Source of the DNA: Hyphococcus luteus
GTDB taxonomy: Bacteria > Pseudomonadota > Alphaproteobacteria > Caulobacterales > Parvularculaceae
DNA length: 64,000 nt
Direction: 5' to 3'
NCBI RefSeq assembly: GCF_002943565.1
Contig: NZ_PJCH01000007.1
Span: forward strand, 94,174 to 158,173
Position numbers and translations under genes: made by a program. Shown here one piece after another: positions 16,275-24,825 of the stretch (position 1 is its first letter; each line of letters starts with the position of its first letter). The notes under the pieces are model-generated. The model was not told the origin of the DNA and ran no database searches. It saw only the letters and a list, made by a program, of their open reading frames with translations.

Positions 16275-16430
16275 CTTGCGTCTCCTTTAAAAGCCAGCAG
16301 AGGGATGTTTACAATGAGGAAAGGTCAGTGCAATCGCCCCATAGCGGCGCCCACATTTGCGTGAGGTCCATAGGCGGCGCGAACGGGCGCTGATAGATTG
16401 CCACGCTTAGGGTTAAAAAGGGGAAGTTCC

Positions 16431-17357
16431 ATGAAATATCTGATGCTGGGCGCAGCCGCGCTCGCACTTGCAGCATGTTCGCAGGAAACGCCGACCGGAG
16501 CGGAAGACAGCGCGCCCGCCGACGAAACCATGAACGAAGAAACAATGACGCCGACGGACGAGATGGAGGCCGCCGCGCCTGAAATGTCCGCGTCGGAAAA
16601 ACTCGACGCCGTTCTCGCCGCCGAGCCCGACGACGTCAAAGCGCGTTATCAATACCGCCACCCGAAAGAAACGCTCGAGTTCTTCGGCGTCGAGCCGGGC
16701 ATGACCGTGGTCGACATCCTGCCGGGCCAGCCGGGCTGGTACGGCAAAATTCTCGTTCCTTATCTCGGATCGGACGGGACCCTGATCGGCGCTGAATACC
16801 CGGTAGAGATGTGGGCGAAATTCGGCGGCGATTATTCGGGCGAAGAGTTTCTCGAGAGCCGCAGAACATTCCCGCAAGACTATGTCGCCGCGGTCGACGA
16901 ACTCGCCGGCGAAGACGGCGCGAATGCCGCCGCCTTCCTGATCGGCTCCATGCCGGCAGAGCTTGAAGGGACGGCGGACGTCGTCATGATGATGCGCGCG
17001 GCGCACCATTTCAACCGCATCGATGACGGCGCTTACTGGGAAGTTGCGCTCGCCGACATCAACGCCGTGTTAAAGCCCGGCGGGATTGTCGGCGTCGTGC
17101 AGCACCGCGCCCCGGAAGAAAATTCCGATGACTGGGCCGTGGGCAACGCCGGTTACCTGAAGCAGTCCCAGGTGGTCTCGGTCTTCGAGGACGCCGGCTT
17201 CGAGCTCGTCGAGGCGAGCGAGATCAACGCCAACCCGAACGACCGGCCCACCGAAGACGACATTGTCTGGCGCCTGCCGCCGTCGAATGACAGCACGGAG
17301 GCGGCCGAGATCGGCGAAAGCGACCGGATGACCTTGAAGTTCAAGAAGCCGGAATAA
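16431..17357 (+). CDS. Lipid-anchored SAM-methyltransferase-like protein
   Basis: 308 residues from ATG 16431. The signal ends in a lipobox, ALAACSQ, so Cys17 (approximately) would be lipid-modified. A low-complexity acidic spacer follows, then a class I methyltransferase core: VEPGMTVVDILPGQPGWYGK (motif I), GTLIGAEYP, MMMRAAHHFN and LKPGGIVGVVQHRAP. The motif I glycines are altered (DILPGQPG rather than DxGxGxG). Homologues are annotated as predicted methyltransferases; with an export signal the cofactor would not be available outside, so true catalysis is doubtful. It has a clear terminator 20 bases on. Confidence 0.75.
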   Translation: MKYLMLGAAALALAACSQETPTGAEDSAPADETMNEETMTPTDEMEAAAPEMSASEKLDAVLAAEPDDVKARYQYRHPKETLEFFGVEPGMTVVDILPGQPGWYGKILVPYLGSDGTLIGAEYPVEMWAKFGGDYSGEEFLESRRTFPQDYVAAVDELAGEDGANAAAFLIGSMPAELEGTADVVMMMRAAHHFNRIDDGAYWEVALADINAVLKPGGIVGVVQHRAPEENSDDWAVGNAGYLKQSQVVSVFEDAGFELVEASEINANPNDRPTEDDIVWRLPPSNDSTEAAEIGESDRMTLKFKKPE

Positions 17358-17379
17358 CCGGCGGCAGATCCCAAATAAA

Positions 17380-17408
17380 AAGCGGCGCTTTTAAGCGCCG
17401 CTTTTTTT
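17380..17408 (+). terminator. Rho-independent terminator
   Basis: A perfect stem GCGGCGCTT/AAGCGCCGC (17382-17401) followed by seven T residues, 22 bases after the lipoprotein gene. The flanking A-run on the other side means it could also end the convergent gene from 18552. Confidence 0.93.
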
Positions 17409-17424
17409 CATGGGGTTTAAGCGC

Positions 17425-18552
17425 TTACTCGCCCGATGCGCCGAAGGTGAATTCGCGCATCAGGTGGAAGCCGAAGGCGAATTGGTGGCGGCTGCCATAG
17501 TCGGCGATGATCGGCGTTCGCGCATAATCGCGGAAGATATATTGATAGGTTGCGTAAGGGTTCAGGGACCAGCGGTCGCCGATATTGATATAGGCGTTGA
17601 CCGATCCGCCCACATCGCGAAAGCCGGAATCGACTTCATAGACGGGAAGCCGTCCGCCCGACCGCGCCGATTGTTCCGGGGTGATGGAGAAATAGGCGTC
17701 GGCGAAATTGTCGTCGATCCAGGTGGCCTGGCCGCCTGCGGCGAGGGAAAAGCGTCCGGCGCGGAAAAGCAGCGCGGTCAGATAGCCGTCGACGGCGGCG
17801 CCGTGATGGCCGGTCTTGATGGCGTGGCGCGCTTTCGCCTTGAAGGCGAACCGGTCGAGGAACGTGGTGGCGACGAAGCCGCCCATTTCGAAGGTCGTCC
17901 CCACATCGCCGAGGCCGTCGAGCGCCGGATTGTCGTCCTGGTCGCGCCGCGCGCGGATCTTGATGGAGGGGCCTGCGCGGAACCGGGAAAAACCGAACAG
18001 CGCGAAATCGGCGCCGTCATCGTCGAGAAAGACGAAGTTCTTGAATTTCACATAGACCTGCGGGTCGGCGTTGAACTCGTAATCGTTGGAGCCGAAATAA
18101 TCCGGCTCGTAGATCGGGCCGATGCCGATGGAGAGATTGGTCTCTTCTGGAATGAGAAAGTTCAGGGAGCCGAAAAAGCCGCGATTGTCGTCTTCCTCGC
18201 CCAGCGTGATGCGCCCGCCCACCGGGTCTTCTTCCTCTTCAAAGCCTTTTTCGCCGAAGATCAGCGGACGGACTTTCGGTTCGTCGAGGCGGTTGGCGTC
18301 GCGCTCCTGTTCGGCGGTGAGGATCGCCGCTTCTTCCGCCTCCTTGCGGTCCTGGCGCAGCTTGTCGCGCTTTTCCTTCTGCGTCGGGCCGAACAGCATG
18401 GGGCTGAGCTGGGGATCGTCAATCTGCTCCTGCGCCGCCGCGGGCGCCCCCCCCGCCGCGAATAGGGCCGCCATGAGCGCCGCCGCGCTGACAAAGGCGG
18501 CTTGTTTCGATCCGGTCTTCAAGAGCATCAGTCCCCGCATGGCAGATCCCAT
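17425..18552 (-). CDS. MipA/OmpV family outer-membrane protein
   Basis: 375 residues. A signal peptide (hydrophobic 20-38, AAAQEQ cleavage area) leads to a ~55-residue charged segment rich in Glu/Lys/Asp, then a beta-barrel: aromatic-alternating strands, NLSIGIGPIYEPDYFGSNDY at the barrel start, GHHGAAVDGYL, and the C-terminal REFTFGAS region. This matches MipA/OmpV scaffolding or porin-like proteins of the outer membrane. The charged linker is longer than in typical MipA. Start at 18552; ATG at 18540 is an alternative. Confidence 0.8.
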   Translation of the reverse strand: MGSAMRGLMLLKTGSKQAAFVSAAALMAALFAAGGAPAAAQEQIDDPQLSPMLFGPTQKEKRDKLRQDRKEAEEAAILTAEQERDANRLDEPKVRPLIFGEKGFEEEEDPVGGRITLGEEDDNRGFFGSLNFLIPEETNLSIGIGPIYEPDYFGSNDYEFNADPQVYVKFKNFVFLDDDGADFALFGFSRFRAGPSIKIRARRDQDDNPALDGLGDVGTTFEMGGFVATTFLDRFAFKAKARHAIKTGHHGAAVDGYLTALLFRAGRFSLAAGGQATWIDDNFADAYFSITPEQSARSGGRLPVYEVDSGFRDVGGSVNAYINIGDRWSLNPYATYQYIFRDYARTPIIADYGSRHQFAFGFHLMREFTFGASGE

Positions 18553-18796
18553 CCCGCACGCTTAACAGCGATTCTGTCTTACTGTTCCCGCCTAGTCTAG
18601 CCGGGGCGACGCCCGGCGCCAGTCAAAGCTAAGGGGCAATCCGGCGAGAATGGGGCGATTTTGTCGATATTTCCCTGATTCGAAGAGCGATTCTCCGCAA
18701 AGGGCGCCGGTGCGGCGCCGGAGCCACAGCACACAGCAAGAAGCCGGCGCGCGGGAGAGGGCGGCCGGCTCGTCGGTCTTTTATGGTTGAGGCGCG
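18553..18796. other. Intergenic spacer upstream of the MipA/OmpV gene
   Basis: 244 bases between the divergently placed outer-membrane gene and the entericidin-like gene. No frame of interest. Its 18590-18700 part is GC-rich with no clear hairpin; probably promoter DNA for the minus-strand gene. Confidence 0.4.
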
Positions 18797-18919
18797 TTAA
18801 TCGTCCAGCGCGTCGTCAATGGCTTCGCCGGCGTTTTCCACATCCCGGCCGACGCCCTTGATGGTTTCGCAGGCTGAAAGAAAGAGCCCGCAAGCGAGAA
18901 GAAGGGCGAGGATGCGCAT
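18797..18919 (-). CDS. Entericidin A/B-like small lipoprotein
   Basis: 40 residues: MRILALLLACGLFLSACETI then KGVGRDVENAGEAIDDALDD. The LSAC lipobox and the KG-G-DV-x-AGEAI tail are the entericidin signature (EcnA/EcnB family). A strong AGGAG site lies six bases upstream of the ATG. Too short for usual gene finders but has every expected element. Members are membrane lipoproteins implicated in stress or programmed lysis in enterics; in alphaproteobacteria the role is not established. Confidence 0.88.
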   Translation of the reverse strand: MRILALLLACGLFLSACETIKGVGRDVENAGEAIDDALDD

Positions 18920-19008
18920 AAAAAGCTCCTGAGAAGATTTCCGGTTATCGGGGGCGAGTATGCCTCAAAAGCCGGAAAACAACAGCATCCGCAAAGCTTA
19001 CAAAACGC

Positions 19009-19218
19009 TTAGAGCGCGCCTTCGCGCTGCAGGCGCTTGCGCACCAGCTTGCGGGCGCGGCGGACGGCCTCCGCCTTTTGGCGGGCCTTCTTCTCGGACG
19101 GCTTTTCGTAGAATTTCCGGCGCTTCATTTCCCGGAACGTCCCTTCGCGCTGCATCTTCTTTTTCAGCGCCTTAAGGGCTTGCTCGACATTATTGTCGCG
19201 GACAAAAATCTGGACCAA
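19009..19218 (-). CDS. rpsU: 30S ribosomal protein S21
   Basis: 69 residues beginning [20 protein letters not shown] and containing [20 protein letters not shown], then an Arg/Lys-rich C-terminus extending the usual S21. It stands alone, as is common outside gammaproteobacteria. S21 acts on translation initiation in the small subunit. Confidence 0.95.
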   Translation of the reverse strand: MVQIFVRDNNVEQALKALKKKMQREGTFREMKRRKFYEKPSEKKARQKAEAVRRARKLVRKRLQREGAL

Positions 19219-19395
19219 AGCCTTTCGCCTCCTTTGAAAACAAAAGCGCCACGGGGGCTGCCGCGACGCACGTAAAACGAGCCAACCCTGATCCCGCCTG
19301 TTTCCTGCAGGGGGCAGGGGATGCGGGCCTATACCAAAACCCCTATGGATTGTCTACATAGGCCCCGTTCCCCGCCTTTAAAGGAGGCCGCCCCC

Positions 19396-20196
19396 ATGCC
19401 AGAGCCCCGCAAATCCGCCGAAAACCCGGAAAATGGCGAGAATGCCGGCGGTTTCGACGCCGAGGCGCGCGCGATCCTGAAGGCGATGCTCTCCCGCGCG
19501 GCCTTCGAGGGCTGGACCGATGCGGCGCTCGCCGCCGCCGCGAAAGACGCCGGGCAGGGCCCGTCGGTTGTCGCCGCCGCTTTCCCCCGCGGGGCGGCGG
19601 ACGCGCTGAAGGCCTGGTCCATGGAGGCGGACGCGCAAATGGCGGCGAAAATGACCGGCCCTGGCTTCGGCGGGCTGAAAATCCGCGAAAAAGTCGCCTT
19701 CGCCGTCGAGGCCCGGCTGGCCGCGCTGAGGCCTCACAAGGAAGCGGCGCGGCGCGCCGCGGCGACGCTGGCGCTGCCGGTTCACGGGCCCCTTGGCGCG
19801 GAGCTCGCCTGGAAGACGGCGGACGCGATCTGGCGCGGGCTCGGCGACAAGTCGGCGGATTTCAATTTCTATTCGAAACGCGGGATTTTGACCGGCGTCT
19901 GGCTGTCGACGCTCGCCCACTGGCTCGGAGACGACAGCGAAGACGAAGCCTCGACCAAGGCTTTCCTCGATGCGCGCATCGAGAACGTCATGCAGATCGA
20001 AAAAGCCAAGGGAAAACTCCGGGAGCTGAATATCGACCCGGCCAAACCCCTCGAATGGCTGGCGAAGCTCAGATATCCGGGCGGCCGCCAAGAAGCGGGC
20101 GACGACGAGACCTGGGACGAAGAGGAAGTCGACGAAGCGCTCGACGAAAGCTTCCCCGCGAGCGACCCGCCGGGATGGACGCCGGGGAAAGCCTAG
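19396..20196 (+). CDS. COQ9 family protein
   Basis: 266 residues from ATG 19396, which follows an AGGAGG site; the longer frame from 19321 has no site. Middle part (residues about 100-200) matches COQ9: PLGAELAWKTADAIWRGLGD, DFNFYSKRGILTGVWLSTL, HWLGD and LDARIENVMQIEKAK. COQ9 is a lipid-binding partner in ubiquinone biosynthesis. The C-terminus after the domain is acidic, ending ESFPASDPPGWTPGKA, a tail also seen on unrelated alphaproteobacterial proteins. Cytoplasmic or peripheral membrane. Confidence 0.9.
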   Translation: MPEPRKSAENPENGENAGGFDAEARAILKAMLSRAAFEGWTDAALAAAAKDAGQGPSVVAAAFPRGAADALKAWSMEADAQMAAKMTGPGFGGLKIREKVAFAVEARLAALRPHKEAARRAAATLALPVHGPLGAELAWKTADAIWRGLGDKSADFNFYSKRGILTGVWLSTLAHWLGDDSEDEASTKAFLDARIENVMQIEKAKGKLRELNIDPAKPLEWLAKLRYPGGRQEAGDDETWDEEEVDEALDESFPASDPPGWTPGKA

Positions 20197-20220
20197 GACG
20201 GTTTGGTTGTTGTCGATCCG

Positions 20221-20321
20221 CGCCTTCATCCTGAGGAGCAAGAAATCCCTTCATCCTGAGGGTGAGCGAAGCGAACATCTCGAAGGACGAAGGGATTTCT
20301 TGCTCCTCAGGATGAAGGCTT
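20221..20321. repeat. Dispersed inverted-repeat element, family B
   Basis: Outer arms CGCCTTCATCCTGAGGAGCA (20221-20240) and its inverted partner GCTCCTCAGGATGAAGGC near 20301-20320; inner arms GAAATCCCTTC/GAAGGGATTTC. Same unit as at 9.2, 14.4 and 47.2 kb. It separates the COQ9 gene from the convergent small gene below. Confidence 0.85.
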
Positions 20322-20501
20322 TTAGCGAAGCGTCTTGGATCGCGCCACCGCTTCGGCGATTTTTTCGCCGGCGATTTTGCGCTTGCGCAGGGTGCTGAAG
20401 GTTTCGCGAATATTCACCGGCGCGCCCTGTCGCTTATGCGGCTTGCACAACAGACAGCCCGCGCGCGAGGATTTCGGTCCTTTGCGTTTGTGATGGGCCA
20501 T
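20322..20501 (-). CDS. Small basic CxxC protein
   Basis: 59 residues: MAHHKRKGPKSSRAGCLLCK, then PHKRQGAPVNIRETFSTLRK, RKIAGEKIAEAVARSKTLR. A basic N-terminal arm leads to GCLLCKPHK, a compact CxxC/His cluster resembling a metal-binding knuckle of small nucleic-acid-interacting proteins. GGAGACTGACCCC precedes the ATG. Only part of it would be found by standard length cut-offs. I do not recognise a characterised family; the coding features (start, ribosome site, basic composition) support it. Confidence 0.65.
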   Translation of the reverse strand: MAHHKRKGPKSSRAGCLLCKPHKRQGAPVNIRETFSTLRKRKIAGEKIAEAVARSKTLR

Positions 20502-20594
20502 GGGGTCAGTCTCCGTTGCGCGCGATCAGGGAAGGTTAGATAAGCCTCGCCCGCATAGACGCAAGACTTTGTTCTTGAGGATCGCCGTTCCGGC

Positions 20595-21053
20595 TTACTG
20601 CGCGCGGGCCGCCATCAGGGCGTTGATCGCATCGCCCGCATGGCGCGCCACCTGTCCGCTGAAATTCATGACGTCCGGCACGGTCACGCCTTGCATGTAA
20701 AGAAAGATGGCGAGGGCGGCGGCGCCGAGCCCTAAAAACCGCGCCGCGCTCTGGCCCGCCGCGAAGAACAGGAACAGGGCGGCGCTGATCTGCGCCGGGC
20801 CGGCGATCTGGCTCGCCGTCATGGTCTGCAATAAGCCTTCGACGGACGAAAAATCATAAGCGACGGGCTCGGCTGGAATGGCGGGGTCCGCCTTGGCGCC
20901 GGTCATGGTGTTGGCGCCGAGAAAGACGAGAAACACCGCGCCCGCGCCCTGAATGAAGCGCCGCAGCGCATCGGCGCCGCGCGGATAAGGCGAGGCGCCT
21001 TTTCTTGCAGGCGACGGCGTCGGATAGAACGGGATGGGATCGACGGCGGGCAT
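20595..21053 (-). CDS. Hypothetical membrane protein
   Basis: 152 residues from the ATG at 21053 (upstream in-frame start at 21077 possible). A proline-rich start is followed by a transmembrane helix (FIQGAGAVFLVFLGANTMTG), a polar stretch, two closely spaced helices (ISAALFLFFAAG and AARFLGLGAAALAIFLYMQG) and an alanine-rich tail. No family recognised. It lies just downstream of purK on the same strand, with no obvious functional tie. Confidence 0.55.
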   Translation of the reverse strand: MPAVDPIPFYPTPSPARKGASPYPRGADALRRFIQGAGAVFLVFLGANTMTGAKADPAIPAEPVAYDFSSVEGLLQTMTASQIAGPAQISAALFLFFAAGQSAARFLGLGAAALAIFLYMQGVTVPDVMNFSGQVARHAGDAINALMAARAQ

Positions 21054-21179
21054 GACGCGGCTGCCTTCCTCGCACAAGCCTTTGCGTCTTGCGCGTCTCG
21101 ACGCCCTCCAACCCAGTCCTGTTCAGATTGCGTGAAAAATTTGTCCAGAGTGTGGCGTCGAATGCGCCGGCAAGCTGCG

Positions 21180-22280
21180 TCAGCTTTTTTTCGTAATGCG
21201 CGTCACATGCCCCATCTTGCGGCCGGGTCTTGCTTCGCGCTTGCCGTAAAGATGGACGCAAGTCTGCGGCTCGCCTGCGAGGGCGCGCCATGATTTCACA
21301 TCGTCGCCAATGAGATTTTCCATCACCGCATCGGAATGGCGCGCCGGATCGCCGAGCGGCCAGCCGGCGACGGCGCGGATATGCTGTTCGAATTGCGAGA
21401 CGGCGCATCCGTCCTCAGTCCAGTGACCGGAATTGTGAACGCGCGGGGCGTATTCGTTGACGATGACGTCGCCGTTTTCGAGGACGAAAAACTCGACGCC
21501 GATGACGCCCACATAATCGAGCGCTTCGAGCATCTTGCGCGTCACGGCGCGCGCCTTTTCGGCCGTTGCTTCGCTGACGGCGGCGGGAACGCTCGAGGTT
21601 CTCAGGATGCCGCCCTTGTGGACGTTCTCCGCCGGATCGTAGAGTTTGATCTCGCCGTTCTCCCCGCGCGCGCCGATGATGGAAATCTCGCGCGTGAACG
21701 GCACGAAGCCTTCGAGGATCGAGGGCGCGGCGCCGACTTCGTCCCAGGCGAATTCGATCGCTTTTTCATAAGCGCCCGACAGATCGCTGTCTTGCGTCGT
21801 GATGCGGGTCTGGCCCTTGCCGTCATAGCCGAGGCGGCGGGTTTTAAGGATCGCCGGACGGCTGACTTTTTCGAGCCCCGCTTTCAGGGAATCGAGATCG
21901 TCGACGGGGTGAAAGGCGGCGGTCTCAGCGCCGATGCCGCGCGCGAATTCTTTTTCGACGAGCCGGTCCTGCGCGGTTTCGAGGGCCTTTGCGCCGGGGC
22001 GCACCACGGCGCCGAGATTGTTGAGAAATTCGACCGCTTCCACCGGCACGTTTTCGAATTCATAAGTGATGACGTCGACGGATTTGGCGAACTTGGCGAG
22101 GGCGTATTCGTCGAGATAACCGGCGACCGTATGCGCCGACGAAACGTCATAAGCGGGCGCGTGATCGTCCGGACACAGAATATGGGTTTTTAGGCCGATC
22201 TCCGCCGCTGCGGTCGCCAGCATCCGCCCAAGCTGGCCGCCGCCCAATATGCCGATGACGCCGTTCGGTTCGACGATCAC
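21180..22280 (-). CDS. purK: N5-carboxyaminoimidazole ribonucleotide synthase
   Basis: 366-residue ATP-grasp enzyme: IGILGGGQLGRMLATAAAEI at the N-terminus, ITYEFENVP, KTRRLGYDGKGQ, and the C-terminal EYAPRVHNSGHWT metal/ATP segment. It converts AIR, bicarbonate and ATP into N5-CAIR in purine synthesis, and hands it to PurE. Follows purE by two bases in one operon. Confidence 0.96.
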   Translation of the reverse strand: MIVEPNGVIGILGGGQLGRMLATAAAEIGLKTHILCPDDHAPAYDVSSAHTVAGYLDEYALAKFAKSVDVITYEFENVPVEAVEFLNNLGAVVRPGAKALETAQDRLVEKEFARGIGAETAAFHPVDDLDSLKAGLEKVSRPAILKTRRLGYDGKGQTRITTQDSDLSGAYEKAIEFAWDEVGAAPSILEGFVPFTREISIIGARGENGEIKLYDPAENVHKGGILRTSSVPAAVSEATAEKARAVTRKMLEALDYVGVIGVEFFVLENGDVIVNEYAPRVHNSGHWTEDGCAVSQFEQHIRAVAGWPLGDPARHSDAVMENLIGDDVKSWRALAGEPQTCVHLYGKREARPGRKMGHVTRITKKS

Positions 22281-22282
22281 GC

Positions 22283-22783
22283 CTAATCTTCCACGCTTTC
22301 AGCGACGGCGTCCGTCTGGGCCGCGCGCCATTTGTCGAGCCTTTCGGCGAGCTTGTCATCGCTTGTCGCGAGCATCGCCGCCGCGAGAAGGCCGGCGTTC
22401 GCCGCGCCGGCTTCGCCGATCGCCACCGTCGCAACGGGCACGCCCGCCGGCATCTGGACGATGGAAAGAAGGCTGTCGAGACCTTTCAGCGCCTTCGACT
22501 GGATCGGCACGCCGATGAGGGGGAGCGGCGTCATGGACGCCGTCATGCCGGGCAGATGCGCCGCGCCGCCGGCCCCGGCGATGATGACTTTGAGCCCGCG
22601 CGCTTTCGCGCCCGAGGCATAGTCGTAAAGCCGTTTCGGGGTGCGGTGGGCGGAGACCACTTTCGTTTCGTAAGCAACGCCGAGCGCATCCAGCATTTCG
22701 CAGGCCTTGGCCATCACCGGCCAGTCCGAGCGCGAGCCCATGATGACGCCGACAAGGGGAGATGAGTTTTGCGCGCCGCTCAT
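22283..22783 (-). CDS. purE: 5-(carboxyamino)imidazole ribonucleotide mutase
   Basis: 166 residues with the class I PurE signature [45 protein letters not shown], and GVPI and [10 protein letters not shown] later. Catalytic histidine is in SAHRTP. Moves the carboxyl group of N5-CAIR to C4. First gene of the purE-purK operon; a ~430-base leader lies between it and the divergent GGDEF gene. Confidence 0.96.
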   Translation of the reverse strand: MSGAQNSSPLVGVIMGSRSDWPVMAKACEMLDALGVAYETKVVSAHRTPKRLYDYASGAKARGLKVIIAGAGGAAHLPGMTASMTPLPLIGVPIQSKALKGLDSLLSIVQMPAGVPVATVAIGEAGAANAGLLAAAMLATSDDKLAERLDKWRAAQTDAVAESVED

Positions 22784-23218
22784 GGCAGCCTCCGGTTCCG
22801 GGAAGCGGCGCTTATAGCAGGGGAAAACGGGGGCGCAAGCGACAGCCGGTCCGGACGAGGAGACGCCAGCCTAAGACGGGGGCGCGAGAGCCGACGCCTC
22901 CTCTCACCGGACGCGGGAGCAGGCTGCGCGTTGAAGGGGACTTCTCAGCGCGGCCTTATCCGCCTTTTGAAACTGGGCTTCGGCGACGTTTGTCACAAGG
23001 GGGGTGCGACGGTCTTTCGGCGAAACGAGCGGTCCCTGCGCCGAAGCGACACGGGGGGTTAACACTTTCATCGCTAGGCTAATGGCGGGAATTTGCGCTG
23101 ATGCGCACGAATCGCGCTTACTGGCGAGGAAGGGCCAAGCGCGTTAAGCATGAGGGGGGAATCGCAAGCGGGAGCGGATTTCTGTCGATCCGCCGCGGCT
23201 TGCGCTTTGGAGGGTGTT
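22784..23218. other. Intergenic region between purE and the GGDEF gene
   Basis: About 435 bases shared by divergent promoters. No open frame with credible start and composition; several shadow frames overlap but none has a good ribosome site. GC-rich with no clear riboswitch or hairpin. The rightmost bases hold the GGAGG site of the GGDEF gene. Confidence 0.45.
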
Positions 23219-23944
23219 ATGAAGATTGGCGACTCGCCAAAATCTGCGAGCAGCGCCCGAATCGACCGCAAACGCGGCGCGGGGGCGCCGGCGCAGGCCG
23301 CCGCGAACAGCAGCGCGGCGCCCGCCGATCAGATTACGCTCGCCGGCATTCCCGAGGCGGATCTGACGCCGCGGGTGCGCGAGACGCTGGTCTCGCTGAT
23401 GCAGGAGGTGCAGAGCCTCAGGGATCAGCTCTCCTGGTCGCAGGAGCGCATCACCGAACTTGAACGGCTCGCCGACAGCGATCCCATGCTCGATATTTTC
23501 AACCGCCGCGCCTTTGTGCGCGAGCTCGACCGCACGCTCGGCCTGATCGACCGTTACGGGATGAAGGCGAGCCTGATTTTCGTCGACCTCAACGATCTCA
23601 AAAAGATCAATGACGCCAAGGGGCACGGAGCGGGGGATGCGGCGCTCGCGCATGTCGCCGCCGTGCTTTCGGCGAATGTGCGCCAGTCGGACGCGGTGGG
23701 ACGGCTCGGCGGCGACGAATTCGGCGTGATCTTGACCCAGGCCGATCAGTCGACGGCGGAGATGAAGGCGCAACAGCTGAGCCAGGCCGTCGCCGCAAAT
23801 CCGACGCCATGGAAGGATGGAGATTTCACCGCGCATATTTCCTGCGGCGTCGTGGAAATCGCCAAAGGGCTTTCCGCCGACGAAGCCATGGCCCGCGCCG
23901 ATTCGGCGATGTACGAACAAAAATCGCGCAAGGGCGACGGTTAG
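23219..23944 (+). CDS. GGDEF-domain diguanylate cyclase
   Basis: 241 residues from ATG 23219 (GGAGG eight bases upstream). A ~75-residue N-terminus with a coiled coil leads into a compact GGDEF domain: DLNDLKKINDAKGHGAGDAAL, then RQSD followed after five residues by RLGGDEFGVIL. The GGDEF active site (164-168) is intact and the RxxD site upstream would allow feedback inhibition by cyclic-di-GMP. It should therefore be an active, inhibitable cyclase. No signal peptide or membrane helix, so it is soluble. Its stop overlaps the stop of the convergent gene. Confidence 0.9.
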   Translation: MKIGDSPKSASSARIDRKRGAGAPAQAAANSSAAPADQITLAGIPEADLTPRVRETLVSLMQEVQSLRDQLSWSQERITELERLADSDPMLDIFNRRAFVRELDRTLGLIDRYGMKASLIFVDLNDLKKINDAKGHGAGDAALAHVAAVLSANVRQSDAVGRLGGDEFGVILTQADQSTAEMKAQQLSQAVAANPTPWKDGDFTAHISCGVVEIAKGLSADEAMARADSAMYEQKSRKGDG

Positions 23945-24291
23945 GCGATAATATCCGGCAGCATGGAATCCTTGACCTCCTGAATGAGGTCTTTCAGCGC
24001 CAGTTTTTTCTTTTTCAGCCGCGCAATCGTCAGGCGTTCGTAGGGCGAGTTGATCTCAAGCGAGGTGATCGCCGCGTCGAGATCGCGGTGCTCCTGTTCG
24101 AGCGTCGCAAGGCGGATGGCGAGCGCCTCGTCATTGGCGCCGTCGAAATCATTGTCCTTCGCGGCGAAACCGCGCGCGCAAAAGCGTTCTCCCGACAAGA
24201 GCAAGGCGTCGAGCTTTGCGCGCTGCTTTGCGGCGTCGTCCTGTTCCGTCTTCTTGTCCGGCCCGTTTTCCGGCGGCTCGCCCTGGCTCAT
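23941..24291 (-). CDS. DUF465 (YdcH family) protein, extended
   Basis: 116 residues. The C-terminal two-thirds form the antiparallel helical hairpin of the YdcH/DUF465 family: LATLEQEHRDLDAAITSLEI, then LTIARLKKKKLALKDLIQEV. The N-terminal ~50 residues are a charged extension not seen in the 60-residue paralogue at 25574. Function unknown. It is the last gene of an operon ubiX-TIGR02444-DUF465, 17 bases after its neighbour. Confidence 0.8.
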   Translation of the reverse strand: MSQGEPPENGPDKKTEQDDAAKQRAKLDALLLSGERFCARGFAAKDNDFDGANDEALAIRLATLEQEHRDLDAAITSLEINSPYERLTIARLKKKKLALKDLIQEVKDSMLPDIIA

Positions 24292-24308
24292 GCCCGTTCC
24301 TGTTCTGC

Positions 24309-24815
24309 TCAGCTTTTGCCCGCGGAGGAGGCGGGGAAAATATGGTCCGCCAGATCGCGAAGCAGCGTCGTGGTGAAGCCGCTTCGGCGCGGCGCGTCGA
24401 TGAGACTTGCGTAAAGAGCGAGATTGTTTCTGGCGGCGTCAAGCATGTCTTCGCGGCCGATCGGCGTTCCGGGGCGCGAAAGCCCGTAGAGAATGTCCTG
24501 TTCGCGATGTTCGGCTTCGAGCTCGGCCGCTTTGATCTGTTCGTAAAGCCCGGGCGGGCCGTCTTTTGCGTTGCGCCGCGCCTCGCGCAACGGTTCGATC
24601 ACGCCTTCCGACCAGTCGCTCACCGCCTTCTCGGCTTCCTTTAGGGCGTCCTTGCCGAGGGTTTCGCCTTCGCTTGCCCGCCAGCAGCACCACAGCGTTA
24701 GATTCACGTCGAAGCCGAAATCGTCCTGCATGTAGATGAGGCGGTTCTTGGCGCCTGGCATCTCATAGGCGTCGTTCGACCATTGCCAGAAGGCGTTGCC
24801 CCGGACTTTGCTCAT
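24309..24815 (-). CDS. TIGR02444 (DUF2390) family protein
   Basis: 168 residues from the ATG at 24815. The N-terminus has NAFWQWSNDAYEMPGAKNRL then IYMQDDFGFDVNLTLWCCW, the strongly conserved start of this family, and the rest is helical. No function is known. The gene is translationally linked to ubiX: the ubiX stop, a six-codon mini-frame and this ATG overlap, and the first 12 bases are a local duplication of the sequence just upstream. Confidence 0.85.
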   Translation of the reverse strand: MSKVRGNAFWQWSNDAYEMPGAKNRLIYMQDDFGFDVNLTLWCCWRASEGETLGKDALKEAEKAVSDWSEGVIEPLREARRNAKDGPPGLYEQIKAAELEAEHREQDILYGLSRPGTPIGREDMLDAARNNLALYASLIDAPRRSGFTTTLLRDLADHIFPASSAGKS

Positions 24816-24825
24816 ATGACTTTGC

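Noticed and set aside
17410..18465. Plus-strand frame opposite the MipA/OmpV gene
   Set aside because: The opposite strand has a signal peptide and barrel; this frame shows no features.
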